Assembly: GCF_002029235.1 (NCBI RefSeq)
Contig: NZ_MZGV01000011.1
Coordinates: 44,425-108,424 of the forward strand
DNA: 64,000 bases
Origin: Clostridium oryzae
Lineage (GTDB): Bacteria; Bacillota; Clostridia; Clostridiales; Clostridiaceae
Reading direction: 5' to 3'
In this document: piece after piece, positions 1-7,939 of the stretch
Layout of the letters: each line of letters begins with the position of its first letter
Numbering within the stretch: position 1 is the stretch's first letter
Translations under genes and position numbers: made by a program
Notes under the pieces: generated by a model
Seen by the model: only the letters and a program-made list of their open reading frames with translations
Told to the model about the DNA's origin: nothing
Databases searched by the model: none

Positions 1-333
1 GGGATAAAAAATGCAATAGAGATAATTAGAAAAAATACTGGTTATGGTAAAAAGATAGAAATTGAAGTAGAAAATATGAGTATGGTAAAAGAAGCTGTAG
101 CTATGAAAGCCGATATAATAATGCTGGACAACATGAGTGTTCCTCTAATTAAGGAAGCTGTAGATTTTATAGACAAAAGAGCCATAACAGAGTGCTCAGG
201 TAATGTAAATATCGATACAATTTCACAGATTGCTGCCACAGGAATTGATTATATATCTGTTGGTGAATTGACACATTCAGCAAGAATACTGGATTTTTCG
301 CTAAAAAATCTAGTAAAAATAAATGAGGCATAG
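1..333 (+). CDS. nadC: Quinolinate phosphoribosyltransferase, C-terminal part (cut by window edge)
   Basis: The frame is open from base 1 to a TAG at 331-333, so this is the last 110 codons of a gene that starts outside the window. The protein converts quinolinate and PRPP to nicotinate mononucleotide in de novo NAD synthesis. Visible family signatures are the IEVEN strand, the DIIMLDNMS stretch and the C-terminal run GNVNIDTISQIAATGIDYISVGELTHS, which is the end of the type II phosphoribosyltransferase barrel and its phosphate-binding turn. The stop is followed by a long inverted repeat rather than another gene, so this is probably the end of a nad operon. No anomalies are seen in the visible part. 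Confidence 0.93.
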   Translation, partial: GIKNAIEIIRKNTGYGKKIEIEVENMSMVKEAVAMKADIIMLDNMSVPLIKEAVDFIDKRAITECSGNVNIDTISQIAATGIDYISVGELTHSARILDFSLKNLVKINEA

Positions 334-363
334 GGGAGTGTATGTATATACGCCCTACGCTTT

Positions 364-478
364 GTTTTACTAAATTGTTGTTGAACGTAAAATGAGTATT
401 GTGTACAAGCATTATTATTGAATTATCCGGGAGCTTGTACATAATACTCGTTTTTATGTAACAACATTTTAGTAAAAC
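364..478. repeat. Long imperfect inverted repeat (hairpin) after nadC
   Basis: Two arms of about 46-47 bases (364-410 and 433-478) are near-perfect reverse complements around a 22-base loop. Both begin or end with GTTTTACTAAA and carry GTACAAGC at the loop side. The few differences are scattered and many still pair as G-U in RNA. There is no long T-run directly after either arm, so this is not a simple terminator. It could be a decayed miniature element or a double-strand processing site downstream of nadC. Confidence 0.75.
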
Positions 479-541
479 ATTTGAGCAGGCAGTACATTCT
501 ATAAACACCTTAACCTCTTTAGCTGCAGCAAATTACAAAAC

Positions 542-574
542 AAGCTGGAGTTTAGCAAATGCAAACTCCAGCTT
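542..574 (-). terminator. Rho-independent terminator of the clp gene
   Basis: A perfect 12-bp stem (542-553 with 563-574) with a 9-base loop lies 4 bases past the stop codon of the minus-strand Clp ATPase gene. On the minus strand the stem is followed by TTGTTTTGT. It may also stop transcripts arriving from nadC. Confidence 0.85.
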
Positions 575-578
575 ATTA

Positions 579-2873
579 TTATAATTTCTTTACTTCTACT
601 TTGCCTTCCTGCAATTCCAATAATACATGATCTCCGCTGCCAATTTTGTTTGTCAAGAAAGCATCAGTAATAGAATCCTCGATGTACTTCTGTATCGTTC
701 TTCTTAATGGTCTTGCTCCATACTTTGAATCATAGCCTTTTTCAAGTATAAGCTTCTTCACATCTTCGGAAAAATCTATGGTTATGTTCTTGTTCAAAAC
801 TTCATCAGCTACTTCTTTAAGCATAAGATCAATAATCTTATAAAGCTGATCTTTATCTAGCTTTTTAAATATTATTATGTCATCAACTCTATTTAAGAAT
901 TCTGGTTTAAAGGTTTCTTTAAGTGCTTCTTTAACACCACTTTCAACTTCATCGTAACCTTCCTGAGCAAAACCTATGCCGTAGGATTTAAAATTAGTGC
1001 CAGCGTTAGAAGTCATTATTATAACTGTATTTTCAAAATACACAGTACGTCCCTGATTATCTGTAAGCCTTCCATCTTCGAGAATCTGAAGCAACATGTT
1101 AAACACATCTGGGTGAGCTTTCTCTATTTCATCAAGCAAAATAACTGAATATGGCTTTCTTCTTACCTTTTCAGTAAGCTGCCCTCCTTCATCATATCCT
1201 ACATATCCCGGAGGCGCTCCGATAAGCTTTGATACTGTATGTTTCTCCATATACTCTGACATATCCATTCGTATCAGAGCATCCTCTGTACCAAACATTT
1301 CTGATGATAATGCCCTTGCTAATTCCGTTTTTCCAACTCCTGTAGGTCCAACAAATATAAAAGATGACGGTTTCTTCTTTTTTCTAAAACCAAGCCTATT
1401 CCTTCTTATGGCCTTAGAAAGATTTGTAACTGCCTCGTCCTGTCCTATTACTCTCGTATGAAGTCTGGTTTCCAAATTAAGAAGTCTCTTAGCCTCGTCC
1501 TCAGTAACCTTCTGAACAGGTATCTTAGTCCATGCCTCTATAACATAGGCTATGTCATCTACTGTAAGTGCTACTTCTAAACTTTCACTCTCTATTGTTC
1601 TGATTCTATCCTCTATTCTGCATTGTTCAACTTTATACGCTGCCGCTTTCTCAAAATTATTTTCTTCAGCTACATCTTTTATCTTTTTCTCTACTTCCGT
1701 TAGTTCTTCTCTAAGAGATTTTAGTTCTACAAGTCCTTTATTTTTTAGATTAGCTCTTGAACTTGCTTCATCTATTACATCTATAGCCTTATCTGGAAGA
1801 TATCTATCTGTTATATATCTAGCGGATAAATTAACTGCAGCATCTATTACTTCATCTTCTATTCTGACCTTATGGTAGTCCTCATAGTAACTTTTAATGC
1901 CTTTTAGTATCTCTATCGAGTCACCAATGCTAGGCTCTTCTACTATTATAGGCTGGAATCTTCTCTCTAAAGCTGAATCTTTCTCAATATACTTTCTATA
2001 TTCATCTAGAGTAGTAGCACCTATTATCTGTATCTCTCCTCTTGCTAATGCTGGTTTTAAAATATTAGCAGCATTGAGTGCTCCACCTTGTGCTTCTCCA
2101 GCTCCTATAATGTTATGAACCTCATCAATTACTAAAATTACATTGCCAAGTTCTTTTGCTTCATCTATTATGGCTTTCATTCTTCCTTCAAATTGTCCCC
2201 TGAATTGAGTTCCTGCAACTACTGCTGTTAAATCCAGCAAATACACCTCAGCATCAAACAATTTTTCAGGCACTTGTTTTTCAGATATTCTAACAGCTAA
2301 TCCCTCTGCTATTGCAGTTTTACCTACTCCAGGCTCACCAATTAACATTGGATTATTTTTCATTCTTCTATTTAATATCTGTATAACTCTATCAATTTCT
2401 CTATTTCTTCCTATTACTTTATCAACTTTACCTTCTTGAGCCTTCTTAGTTAAGTTAATACCAAACTTATCAAGATTTTTCCTTTTTGTTCTCTGTTTAT
2501 CATGCTTTGCTTTCTTTTCAGTAAAATCATTAAAATTAAAATTCTGAGTAGGATTACTCTCTTTTTCTAGGCTCTTTATTTCTTCTTTACCTGAATCTTT
2601 TTCTGGAGTAGAAGAATCATTAAATATGTTCATCATACTATTATTAATGATATCCTCCATATCTCCGTCCTGTATCATAGAGTTCATCTGTTCACTTAAA
2701 TTCTCAAGTTCCTCAGGTGATATACCCGACTGCTGCATCAACTGATCAACTACCGGAAGTCCCATTTTCTTAGCACATTCAAGACATATACCCTGTGATT
2801 CAGTCTTTCCATCCTCTATTTTAGTTGTAAATATAACCGCTATATTTTTATGACATATTGAACATTTCTTCAT
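579..2873 (-). CDS. ClpE-type AAA+ ATPase (Clp protease ATP-binding subunit)
   Basis: HSP100/Clp unfoldase of 764 residues that would feed substrates to ClpP in the cytoplasm. The N-terminus is a zinc finger: Cys4-x2-Cys7 and Cys30-x2-Cys33. Such a finger replaces the usual Clp N-domain in ClpE. Two AAA+ modules follow, with Walker A motifs GEPGVGKT and GPTGVGKT, Walker [11 protein letters not shown] and [11 protein letters not shown], and a helical middle region between them. The longer reading begins at 2888, but GGAGAGG sits six bases before the ATG at 2873, so I start there. It appears monocistronic, with its own terminator. I saw no CtsR-like GGTCAAA tandem upstream. It could also be annotated as ClpC; the finger favours ClpE. 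Confidence 0.9.
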   Translation of the reverse strand: MKKCSICHKNIAVIFTTKIEDGKTESQGICLECAKKMGLPVVDQLMQQSGISPEELENLSEQMNSMIQDGDMEDIINNSMMNIFNDSSTPEKDSGKEEIKSLEKESNPTQNFNFNDFTEKKAKHDKQRTKRKNLDKFGINLTKKAQEGKVDKVIGRNREIDRVIQILNRRMKNNPMLIGEPGVGKTAIAEGLAVRISEKQVPEKLFDAEVYLLDLTAVVAGTQFRGQFEGRMKAIIDEAKELGNVILVIDEVHNIIGAGEAQGGALNAANILKPALARGEIQIIGATTLDEYRKYIEKDSALERRFQPIIVEEPSIGDSIEILKGIKSYYEDYHKVRIEDEVIDAAVNLSARYITDRYLPDKAIDVIDEASSRANLKNKGLVELKSLREELTEVEKKIKDVAEENNFEKAAAYKVEQCRIEDRIRTIESESLEVALTVDDIAYVIEAWTKIPVQKVTEDEAKRLLNLETRLHTRVIGQDEAVTNLSKAIRRNRLGFRKKKKPSSFIFVGPTGVGKTELARALSSEMFGTEDALIRMDMSEYMEKHTVSKLIGAPPGYVGYDEGGQLTEKVRRKPYSVILLDEIEKAHPDVFNMLLQILEDGRLTDNQGRTVYFENTVIIMTSNAGTNFKSYGIGFAQEGYDEVESGVKEALKETFKPEFLNRVDDIIIFKKLDKDQLYKIIDLMLKEVADEVLNKNITIDFSEDVKKLILEKGYDSKYGARPLRRTIQKYIEDSITDAFLTNKIGSGDHVLLELQEGKVEVKKL

Positions 2874-3229
2874 TATTAACCTCTCCATTTAACCATTATA
2901 TTGATAATGTAAAAGTCCCCCGCTGCATCTATCTATACTAAGAAAATAAACATACTTTCTAGCCATGATATGCTATAAGAACTTCATTAATTCATATAGT
3001 AATTATTATACCTTATTTTTTTACTTTCGCCATAGTTCCTTTACTTTTTACACATTGTACATCTTAATTATATAGTCACATTACTAGTATACCATAACAG
3101 CAGCAAATCTCACATAAATTTTTTTATAACAAAACCTGAAAAATTATTCAAAAAATTAGTATAATAACACATAATAGTGTGGAAATTAAGATAAAAAGAT
3201 AGTATAATATACAGAAATTCATAATTATT

Positions 3230-3264
3230 TATAGGGTTTATAAATTTGCATAAAAAACCCTATA
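3230..3264 (+). other. Leader hairpin before the ACT-domain gene
   Basis: The 449-base gap between the clp start (2873) and 3323 holds no convincing gene. A TATAAT at 3203-3208 is a plausible -10 for the rightward genes, although the -35 is poor. TATAGGGTTT (3230-3239) pairs with AAACCCTATA (3255-3264), giving a 10-bp stem in the predicted 5' untranslated region. It has no T-run, so it is more likely an mRNA-stabilising or regulatory fold than a terminator. Confidence 0.4.
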
Positions 3265-3322
3265 AGAATGTATATACAGATAAAGCTAATGTTTCCAACA
3301 AATAAAATCTAGGAGGTTTTTT

Positions 3323-3592
3323 ATGCGTGCAGTTATAACCGTAATTGGTAAGGATACAAAAGGGATAATAGCTGGTGTAAGCACAGAACTCGCAGATTGC
3401 GAAATAAATATACTCGATATAAGCCAGACTATTCTTCAAGAATATTTTACAATGATAATGCTTGTTGATTTAGAAGGTATGAACGTAACTTTTGATGAAC
3501 TTCTTAAAAGATTGGATAAAAGAAGTAAACAGTTTGGAGTTTCAATCAAAGCACAGCACGAAGATATATTTAATTCCATGCATGAAATATAG
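3323..3592 (+). CDS. ACT domain protein (UPF0237 family)
   Basis: An 89-residue protein made of a single ACT domain, opening with MRAVITVIGKDTKGIIAGVS, the typical start of the UPF0237/ACT_6 family. ACT domains are small ligand-binding modules, often for amino acids, but the ligand of this family is not established. AGGAGG lies 7 bases before the ATG. The next gene, a PFL-family protein, starts 12 bases after its stop with another GGAGG. This pair is commonly adjacent in Firmicutes, so the two products probably act together. The length matches the family norm. Confidence 0.9.
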   Translation: MRAVITVIGKDTKGIIAGVSTELADCEINILDISQTILQEYFTMIMLVDLEGMNVTFDELLKRLDKRSKQFGVSIKAQHEDIFNSMHEI

Positions 3593-3604
3593 GAGGCTTT
3601 ATAA

Positions 3605-4960
3605 ATGAATATCAACAAGATTACTCAAACTATTGAAATGATTGAAAAAGAGAAGCTTGATGTGCGAACTATAACCATGGGAATCTCTTTATTAGATTGT
3701 TGTGATAGTGATGGAAAAGCTGCTAGAGATAAAATATATGAAAAAATAACAAGGAAAGCTGAAAATTTAGTTAAAACCGGCGAAGATATAGAAAAAGAGT
3801 TTGGTATTCCAATAATACACAAAAGAATCTCAGTAACTCCAATATCGCTGATAGGCGGTGCAAGTTCTGATACAAATTATGTTGAATTCGCTAAAATACT
3901 CGACAAAGCCGCAAAAACTGTTGGAGTTAATTTTGTAGGAGGATTCTCTGCTTTAGTTCATAAGGGATATAGTAAAGGCGATAGAATCCTTATAGATTCT
4001 ATACCAGAAGCATTGAGTGAAACAGACCTAGTATGTTCTTCTGTAAACATAGGCTCAACCAGATCCGGCATAAACATGAACGCAGTAAAACAGATGGGAC
4101 ATATAATAAAATCTACAGCGGAGCTTACTAAAAATGCTGATGGTATTGGCTGTGCAAAGTTCGTTGTATTTGCAAACGCTGTGGAAGATAATCCATTTAT
4201 GGCAGGTGCTTTTCACGGTGTAGGCGAAGCTGATTGCGTAATAAATGTCGGTGTCAGCGGACCTGGTGTCGTAAAATGCGCATTAGAGAAAGTTAAAGGT
4301 GCTACCTTTGATGTTGTAGCTGAAACCATTAAGAAAACCTCATTTAAAATAACAAGGATGGGGCAGCTGGTTGCTAATGAAGCATCTAAGAGACTTGATA
4401 TTCCTTTCGGAATAGTTGACCTGTCATTGGCTCCTACTCCGTTTGTAGGTGACAGTGTTGCTCATATTCTTGAAGAAATGGGACTTGAAAGCTGCGGTAC
4501 TCATGGTACAACTGCAGCATTAGCATTACTAAATGATGCTGTTAAAAAAGGCGGAGTTATGGCCTGCAGTCACGTAGGAGGATTAAGTGGAGCATTCATA
4601 CCTGTAAGCGAAGATATAGGAATGATCAACGCTGTGGAAAAAGGTGCTCTTTCAATTGATAAACTAGAAGCTATGACTTGCGTTTGTTCTGTAGGATTAG
4701 ATATGATTGCTATTCCCGGTGATACACCAGCTGCTACTATTTCTGCTATGATAGCCGATGAGGCAGCCATAGGTGTCATTAACAATAAGACTACTGCTAT
4801 AAGAGTTATTCCAGTTCCAGGAAAAGGTGTAGGCGATTCTGTAGAATTCGGAGGACTTCTAGGAAGAGCTCCTATAATGGCTGTAAATGGTTTTTCAAGC
4901 GAAGAGTTTATTAACAGAGGCGGAAGGATTCCAGCACCAATACATTCTTTTAAAAACTAA
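3605..4960 (+). CDS. PFL family protein (UPF0210/DUF711)
   Basis: A 451-residue cytoplasmic protein of the UPF0210 family. Recognisable stretches are [10 protein letters not shown] near the N-terminus, the central [20 protein letters not shown], and the C-terminal [22 protein letters not shown]. The family is named for distant similarity to pyruvate formate-lyase, but I do not see a glycyl-radical loop and no reaction is established. It is translated directly after the ACT-domain gene, 12 bases apart, with an AGGAGG site, so the two form an operon. A promoter for the next unit begins about 40 bases after its stop. Confidence 0.9.
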   Translation: MNINKITQTIEMIEKEKLDVRTITMGISLLDCCDSDGKAARDKIYEKITRKAENLVKTGEDIEKEFGIPIIHKRISVTPISLIGGASSDTNYVEFAKILDKAAKTVGVNFVGGFSALVHKGYSKGDRILIDSIPEALSETDLVCSSVNIGSTRSGINMNAVKQMGHIIKSTAELTKNADGIGCAKFVVFANAVEDNPFMAGAFHGVGEADCVINVGVSGPGVVKCALEKVKGATFDVVAETIKKTSFKITRMGQLVANEASKRLDIPFGIVDLSLAPTPFVGDSVAHILEEMGLESCGTHGTTAALALLNDAVKKGGVMACSHVGGLSGAFIPVSEDIGMINAVEKGALSIDKLEAMTCVCSVGLDMIAIPGDTPAATISAMIADEAAIGVINNKTTAIRVIPVPGKGVGDSVEFGGLLGRAPIMAVNGFSSEEFINRGGRIPAPIHSFKN

Positions 4961-4999
4961 TCACCGCTTAGATAGGATTATATCATTTGCATATAACTA

Positions 5000-5028
5000 T
5001 TGACTAATTATAGATTAATCATTAATAT
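5000..5028 (+). promoter_or_regulatory. Sigma-A type promoter for the aroF leader
   Basis: TTGACT (5000-5005) and TAATAT (5023-5028) are separated by exactly 17 bases. Transcription would start near 5035, about 30 bases before the leader peptide ATG at 5067. This fits an attenuator transcript that begins here and reads into aroF. Confidence 0.7.
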
Positions 5029-5066
5029 AAATATGTACTCTTTAAATTACTATGGAGGAAATTATT

Positions 5067-5201
5067 ATGAATACTATTATCAGAAAGGAATTAAATAGCG
5101 ATTTATTTTTTTACTTTAGCTGGGGCTATTATTATTTTAGCGCTGGTCTTTGGTCATACAATAAAAAAGCTATTCTTTCTGATGAGTTTATAAAGCCTTA
5201 A
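5067..5201 (+). CDS. Aromatic-rich leader peptide upstream of aroF
   Basis: A 44-codon frame with GGAGGA 7 bases before its ATG and a TAA stop at 5199-5201. Residues 14-31 read FFYFSWGYYYFSAGLWSY: 4 Phe, 5 Tyr and 2 Trp in 18 positions, encoded at 5106-5159. The next gene is DAHP synthase, the entry enzyme of aromatic amino-acid synthesis, and a terminator hairpin lies between them. This is the layout of ribosome-mediated attenuation, in which the ribosome stalls on scarce aromatic tRNAs. I infer a regulatory leader rather than a functional protein. I do not know of a described family with this sequence. A membrane peptide is the alternative, but the runs are short and interrupted by polar residues. 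Confidence 0.72.
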   Translation: MNTIIRKELNSDLFFYFSWGYYYFSAGLWSYNKKAILSDEFIKP

Positions 5202-5260
5202 TATATATGCAGCAAGTTATATATGTTTTTCAAGAAGACTCATTCGAGTCTTCTTTTTTT
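5181..5260 (+). promoter_or_regulatory. Transcription attenuator: terminator and competing antiterminator before aroF
   Basis: The terminator is a perfect 10-bp stem, 5232-5241 (AAGAAGACTC) with 5246-5255, loop ATTC, followed by T's to 5260. The alternative pairing is 5181-5189 (GATGAGTTT) with 5236-5244 (AGACTCATT): nine pairs including two G-U, which consumes the 5' arm of the terminator. The 5181-5189 arm lies inside the last codons of the leader peptide. A ribosome stalled on the aromatic codons (up to 5159) would leave it free; a ribosome at the stop codon would cover it and let the terminator form. The pairings are visible in the sequence; the switching is inference. Confidence 0.68.
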
Positions 5261-5339
5261 ATTCGTCAGTTGTACCACTTTTAAATATTTTTAGTTGAAC
5301 ATGCAAGAAATTATAAATAAAGGATGGGGGATATTAAAA

Positions 5340-6353
5340 ATGGTAATTGTAATTAACAAAAACACACCACAAGAGAAAATAAGTATTCTAGTAAAGCAAA
5401 TTGAGAAAAGAAACATAACTGTACACGTAAGTAATGGGGTTGCTTACTGTGTCTTAGGGCTTATTGGTAACACGTCCAATATAGATTCACATAGTTTTGA
5501 AGCATACGATTTTGTTGAAAAAGTAATCTCAGTCAAAGAACCTTTTAAAATGGTCAACAGACTTTTTCACCCTGAGGACTCTATAGTAAATATTGATGGA
5601 AAGACTATAGGCGGAGAGAAATTGGCTATTATAGCCGGACCTTGCTCTGTGGAAAATGAAGAACAGATAGTATCAATTGCAAAATCAGTTAAAAAGAGTG
5701 GTGCCGCATTTCTTCGAGGAGGTGCTTTCAAACCTAGAACTTCTCCCTATAGTTTCCAAGGTTTAAAACAAGAGGGGTTAGACCTTTTGCTTAAAGCTAA
5801 AGCCGCTACTGGACTTCCTATAGTTACAGAAATAATGTCTATAAGCATGTTGGATAGATTTGTACAGGATGTAGATATGATACAAGTAGGAGCCAGAAAC
5901 ATGCAGAATTTTGAGTTATTAAAGGAATTAGGTAAAACTAATAAACCAATTTTATTAAAAAGAGGACTAAGTGCCACTATACAAGAATGGCTTATGTCTG
6001 CTGAATATATAATGTCTGAAGGAAACGAAAATATAATTCTTTGCGAAAGAGGTATTCGCACATTTGAAACATATACTAGAAATACATTAGACTTAAGCGC
6101 AGTACTAGCCGCTAAGAAATTAAGCCACCTCCCTGTTGTTGTAGATCCTAGCCATGCTGCCGGTATGTGGTGGATGGTAGAAGCGTTATCAAAGGCGGCT
6201 GTAGCAGTAGGCGCTGATGGTTTAATAATAGAAGTGCATAATGATCCAGAAAATGCATTAAGTGACGGTGAACAATCTATAAAGCCTGAACGTTTTGACT
6301 CACTAGTAAAAGAATTAAAAAGCATTGCTTCTATAAATAGTAAAGCTATATAA
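5340..6353 (+). CDS. aroF: 3-deoxy-7-phosphoheptulonate (DAHP) synthase
   Basis: Condenses phosphoenolpyruvate and erythrose 4-phosphate in the first step of the shikimate pathway. The protein has 337 residues and the type I-beta layout: an N-terminal ferredoxin-like regulatory domain (about residues 1-70) and a TIM barrel with IIAGPCSVE, the RGGAFKPRTSPYSFQG active-site segment, ILLKRG, CERGIRTFE and VVVDPSHAAG. A longer frame begins at 5295, but MVIVINKNTPQ at 5340 matches the usual start of this subclass and is preceded by AGGATGGGGG. The N-terminal domain is the known site of feedback inhibition by Tyr or Phe in relatives. It would also be controlled by the leader attenuator just upstream. 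Confidence 0.93.
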   Translation: MVIVINKNTPQEKISILVKQIEKRNITVHVSNGVAYCVLGLIGNTSNIDSHSFEAYDFVEKVISVKEPFKMVNRLFHPEDSIVNIDGKTIGGEKLAIIAGPCSVENEEQIVSIAKSVKKSGAAFLRGGAFKPRTSPYSFQGLKQEGLDLLLKAKAATGLPIVTEIMSISMLDRFVQDVDMIQVGARNMQNFELLKELGKTNKPILLKRGLSATIQEWLMSAEYIMSEGNENIILCERGIRTFETYTRNTLDLSAVLAAKKLSHLPVVVDPSHAAGMWWMVEALSKAAVAVGADGLIIEVHNDPENALSDGEQSIKPERFDSLVKELKSIASINSKAI

Positions 6354-6419
6354 TAAAGAAATATTAGCTTCGTTAAAAAAATGTTCACAGTTCCACCATA
6401 ATTGTGCCATATAAACTTT

Positions 6420-6452
6420 CTAAAATATGAATCATACTAAACAATATTTTAG
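6420..6452 (+). other. Small hairpin overlapping the lipoprotein gene's ribosome binding site
   Basis: CTAAAATAT (6420-6428) pairs with ATATTTTAG (6444-6452); the last two bases are the first of the AGGAGGT ribosome binding site. The 109-base gap after aroF shows no clear terminator. The hairpin could mildly affect initiation, but it is AT-only and weak. Confidence 0.3.
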
Positions 6453-6462
6453 GAGGTAATTT

Positions 6463-6957
6463 ATGAGAAGAAATAAGCTATACATAACAGCACTAATGTT
6501 ACTGGTATGTGGTTTTATAACTGTAATGCTGCCATCTTGCACAAAGAAAAGTAATAATACAGCTGTAACAAACAGCACACAAACTACTGAAAATGGTCAA
6601 CAGCTTGGAGGCCCTGATATGGGAAATATGAAAGAACAGATACAACAAGGTATAGATGATCTTGTTTCCGCAGGAACGATAACTAAAAAACAAGGTAAAA
6701 AAATCGTTTCGGCATTAACTTCACAGATGAATAATGGTCAAAGACCTAGCAAGCCGTCCAGTAATAGTAAAAAGCCTAGCGGAAGTAAACCTTCGGGAAA
6801 TTCGCCAAAGAACAGTGCTTTAAGTAAACTTGTTAAAGATAAAGTTATTACTCAAAAACAGGCTGATGCAGTACAAAAGAAAATATTCAGCAGTTTCAAA
6901 GGCGGCCAGGGTGCCCCTTCTCAAGATCAAAACAGCAACAGTGATCAGCAGAGCTAA
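6463..6957 (+). CDS. Small predicted lipoprotein with two repeated helical motifs
   Basis: 164 residues. Residues 1-26 form a lipoprotein signal (MRRNK, hydrophobic core, then LPSC), so it is probably anchored on the outside of the cell membrane. The mature part carries two related helical segments, DDLVSAGTITKKQGKKIVSA and KLVKDKVITQKQADAVQKKI, joined by a Ser/Lys/Pro/Asn-rich flexible linker. Similar short 'dG.IT..QA..I' helices occur in secreted clostridial DUF2680-like proteins, but I cannot assign the family. An AGGAGG precedes the ATG. It lies alone between aroF and a long repeat element. Function unknown. Confidence 0.72.
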   Translation: MRRNKLYITALMLLVCGFITVMLPSCTKKSNNTAVTNSTQTTENGQQLGGPDMGNMKEQIQQGIDDLVSAGTITKKQGKKIVSALTSQMNNGQRPSKPSSNSKKPSGSKPSGNSPKNSALSKLVKDKVITQKQADAVQKKIFSSFKGGQGAPSQDQNSNSDQQS

Positions 6958-6975
6958 GTACAGTTAATAAATAAA

Positions 6976-7332
6976 TTGCGAACCAATAAAGTTGATTAGA
7001 TGAAAATAATATTTAGTAGTTAGTGTATGCTTTAAATAGATAAGAGAAAAGAGTAAAGAGTAAAGAGTAGAGAGAAAAGTGAAGGAAGAAATTCTGCTGT
7101 GCAGAATTTCTGAGAATTTAAATCTGATTACCGGCAAATAACTTTCTAAAAACTAAGACTATACCTAGTATTACAAAAAAATTATCTAAATAATTAAGAG
7201 TCTCTATACGATCAAAATTCAGCTCAGCTGAATTTTAACCTTCACTTTACTCTTTTCTCTTTACTCTTTACTCTCACACCTATTTAATGCACTTTCTCTA
7301 AACTATTCCGTCTAGCGCATTTAGTTCGCAAT
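6976..7332. repeat. Palindromic dispersed repeat, copy 1 (MITE-like)
   Basis: About 357 bases that fold back on themselves. The ends are ATTGCGAAC (from 6975) and GTTCGCAAT (to 7332). Next inside are purine-rich GAGAAAAGAGTAAAGAG tracts that pair with CTCTTTACTCTTTTCTC tracts on the right. Two internal hairpins follow, AGAAATTCTGC/GCAGAATTTCT and AAAATTCAGC/GCTGAATTTT. There is no coding frame. A second full copy is at 46833-47184 and a remnant at 14793-14848. It fills the gap between the lipoprotein gene and cobO and may serve as the end of both transcripts. Confidence 0.8.
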
Positions 7333-7351
7333 ATATTTACATTGAGATTTT

Positions 7352-7882
7352 TTAATATTCAACCCCTTTTCTAGCTGTAACTCCTTCATTCATGTAATGC
7401 TTTATATCTTTCATCTCTGTAATTAAATCAGCTTTCTTAGCTATGGCTTCAGGCACATTCCTGCCAGTAAGCACTAATTCCATTGTTAGCGGCTTTTTTT
7501 CTATAAGCTCTAAAACCTGAGTTTCTGTTAAAAGCTTGTTTGTTATAGCCCCCATAATCTCATCAAGTATTAAAATATCACATTTTTCATTTTCTATAAC
7601 CTGTTGAACAAATTCATAAGCCTTTTGCACTTCTTTCTTTAATTCAGTTTTCTCTTCATCATTCAAAGTCCAAAAGAATCCTCTCTTTTTCTCAAATCGA
7701 AAAACTTTTATATTGTCCGCCAGTTTTTTTATAGCTTCAACTTCACCTGTAGGACTTGTTTTTAGAAATTGAACTATATATACTTTCATTCCATCTCCTA
7801 CTGCCCTTATGGCAAGTCCAAAAGCCGCTGTAGTTTTACCTTTTCCATTGCCTGTATAAACCTGAACATATCCTCTTTCCAT
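7352..7882 (-). CDS. cobO: Cob(I)yrinic acid a,c-diamide adenosyltransferase (CobA/CobO/BtuR type)
   Basis: Transfers the 5'-deoxyadenosyl group of ATP to cobalt(I) corrinoids in the cytoplasm. The 176-residue protein opens with VQVYTGNGKGKTTAAFGLA, the unusual P-loop of this family, and later shows CDILILDEI and LVLTGRNVPE. A GTG at 7891 could extend it by three residues, but AGGAG stands 8 bases before the ATG at 7882 and only 3 before the GTG, so I use 7882. It is the last gene of the riboswitch-controlled operon that also imports corrinoids. A perfect palindrome lies between it and btuD. Confidence 0.92.
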   Translation of the reverse strand: MERGYVQVYTGNGKGKTTAAFGLAIRAVGDGMKVYIVQFLKTSPTGEVEAIKKLADNIKVFRFEKKRGFFWTLNDEEKTELKKEVQKAYEFVQQVIENEKCDILILDEIMGAITNKLLTETQVLELIEKKPLTMELVLTGRNVPEAIAKKADLITEMKDIKHYMNEGVTARKGVEY

Positions 7883-7900
7883 ATCACTCACTCCTTACTA

Positions 7901-7927
7901 TTTGTCAAGTGCCAGGCACTTGACAAA
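7901..7927. repeat. Perfect 13-bp palindrome between btuD and cobO
   Basis: TTTGTCAAGTGCC (7901-7913) and GGCACTTGACAAA (7915-7927) around a single base. On the minus strand it lies within the operon just before the cobO ribosome binding site. There is no T-run, so it is not a standard terminator. It may be an mRNA processing or protein-binding site, or a short mobile palindrome. Confidence 0.6.
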
Positions 7928-7939
7928 TGCTTGGCAAAA

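Noticed and set aside
167..508. A 113-codon minus-strand frame across the end of nadC and the long hairpin
   Set aside because: It lies antisense to nadC and over the inverted repeat, and has no ribosome binding site or recognisable domain.
3230..3264. The hairpin before the ACT gene as a riboswitch
   Set aside because: It is a single short stem without conserved aptamer blocks or a terminator.
5201..5340. A T-box or TRAP-type control region for aroF
   Set aside because: I found no AGGGTGGNACCGCG T-box motif and no series of GAG/TAG triplets; the leader peptide with competing hairpins explains the region better.
5747..6388. A 213-codon frame antisense to aroF
   Set aside because: It is a shadow of the aroF codon pattern; the DAHP synthase frame on the other strand has all family motifs.
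7340..7360. Direct target-site duplications around the palindromic repeats
   Set aside because: The flanks of both copies are inverted, not direct, matches, so a classical duplication could not be assigned.
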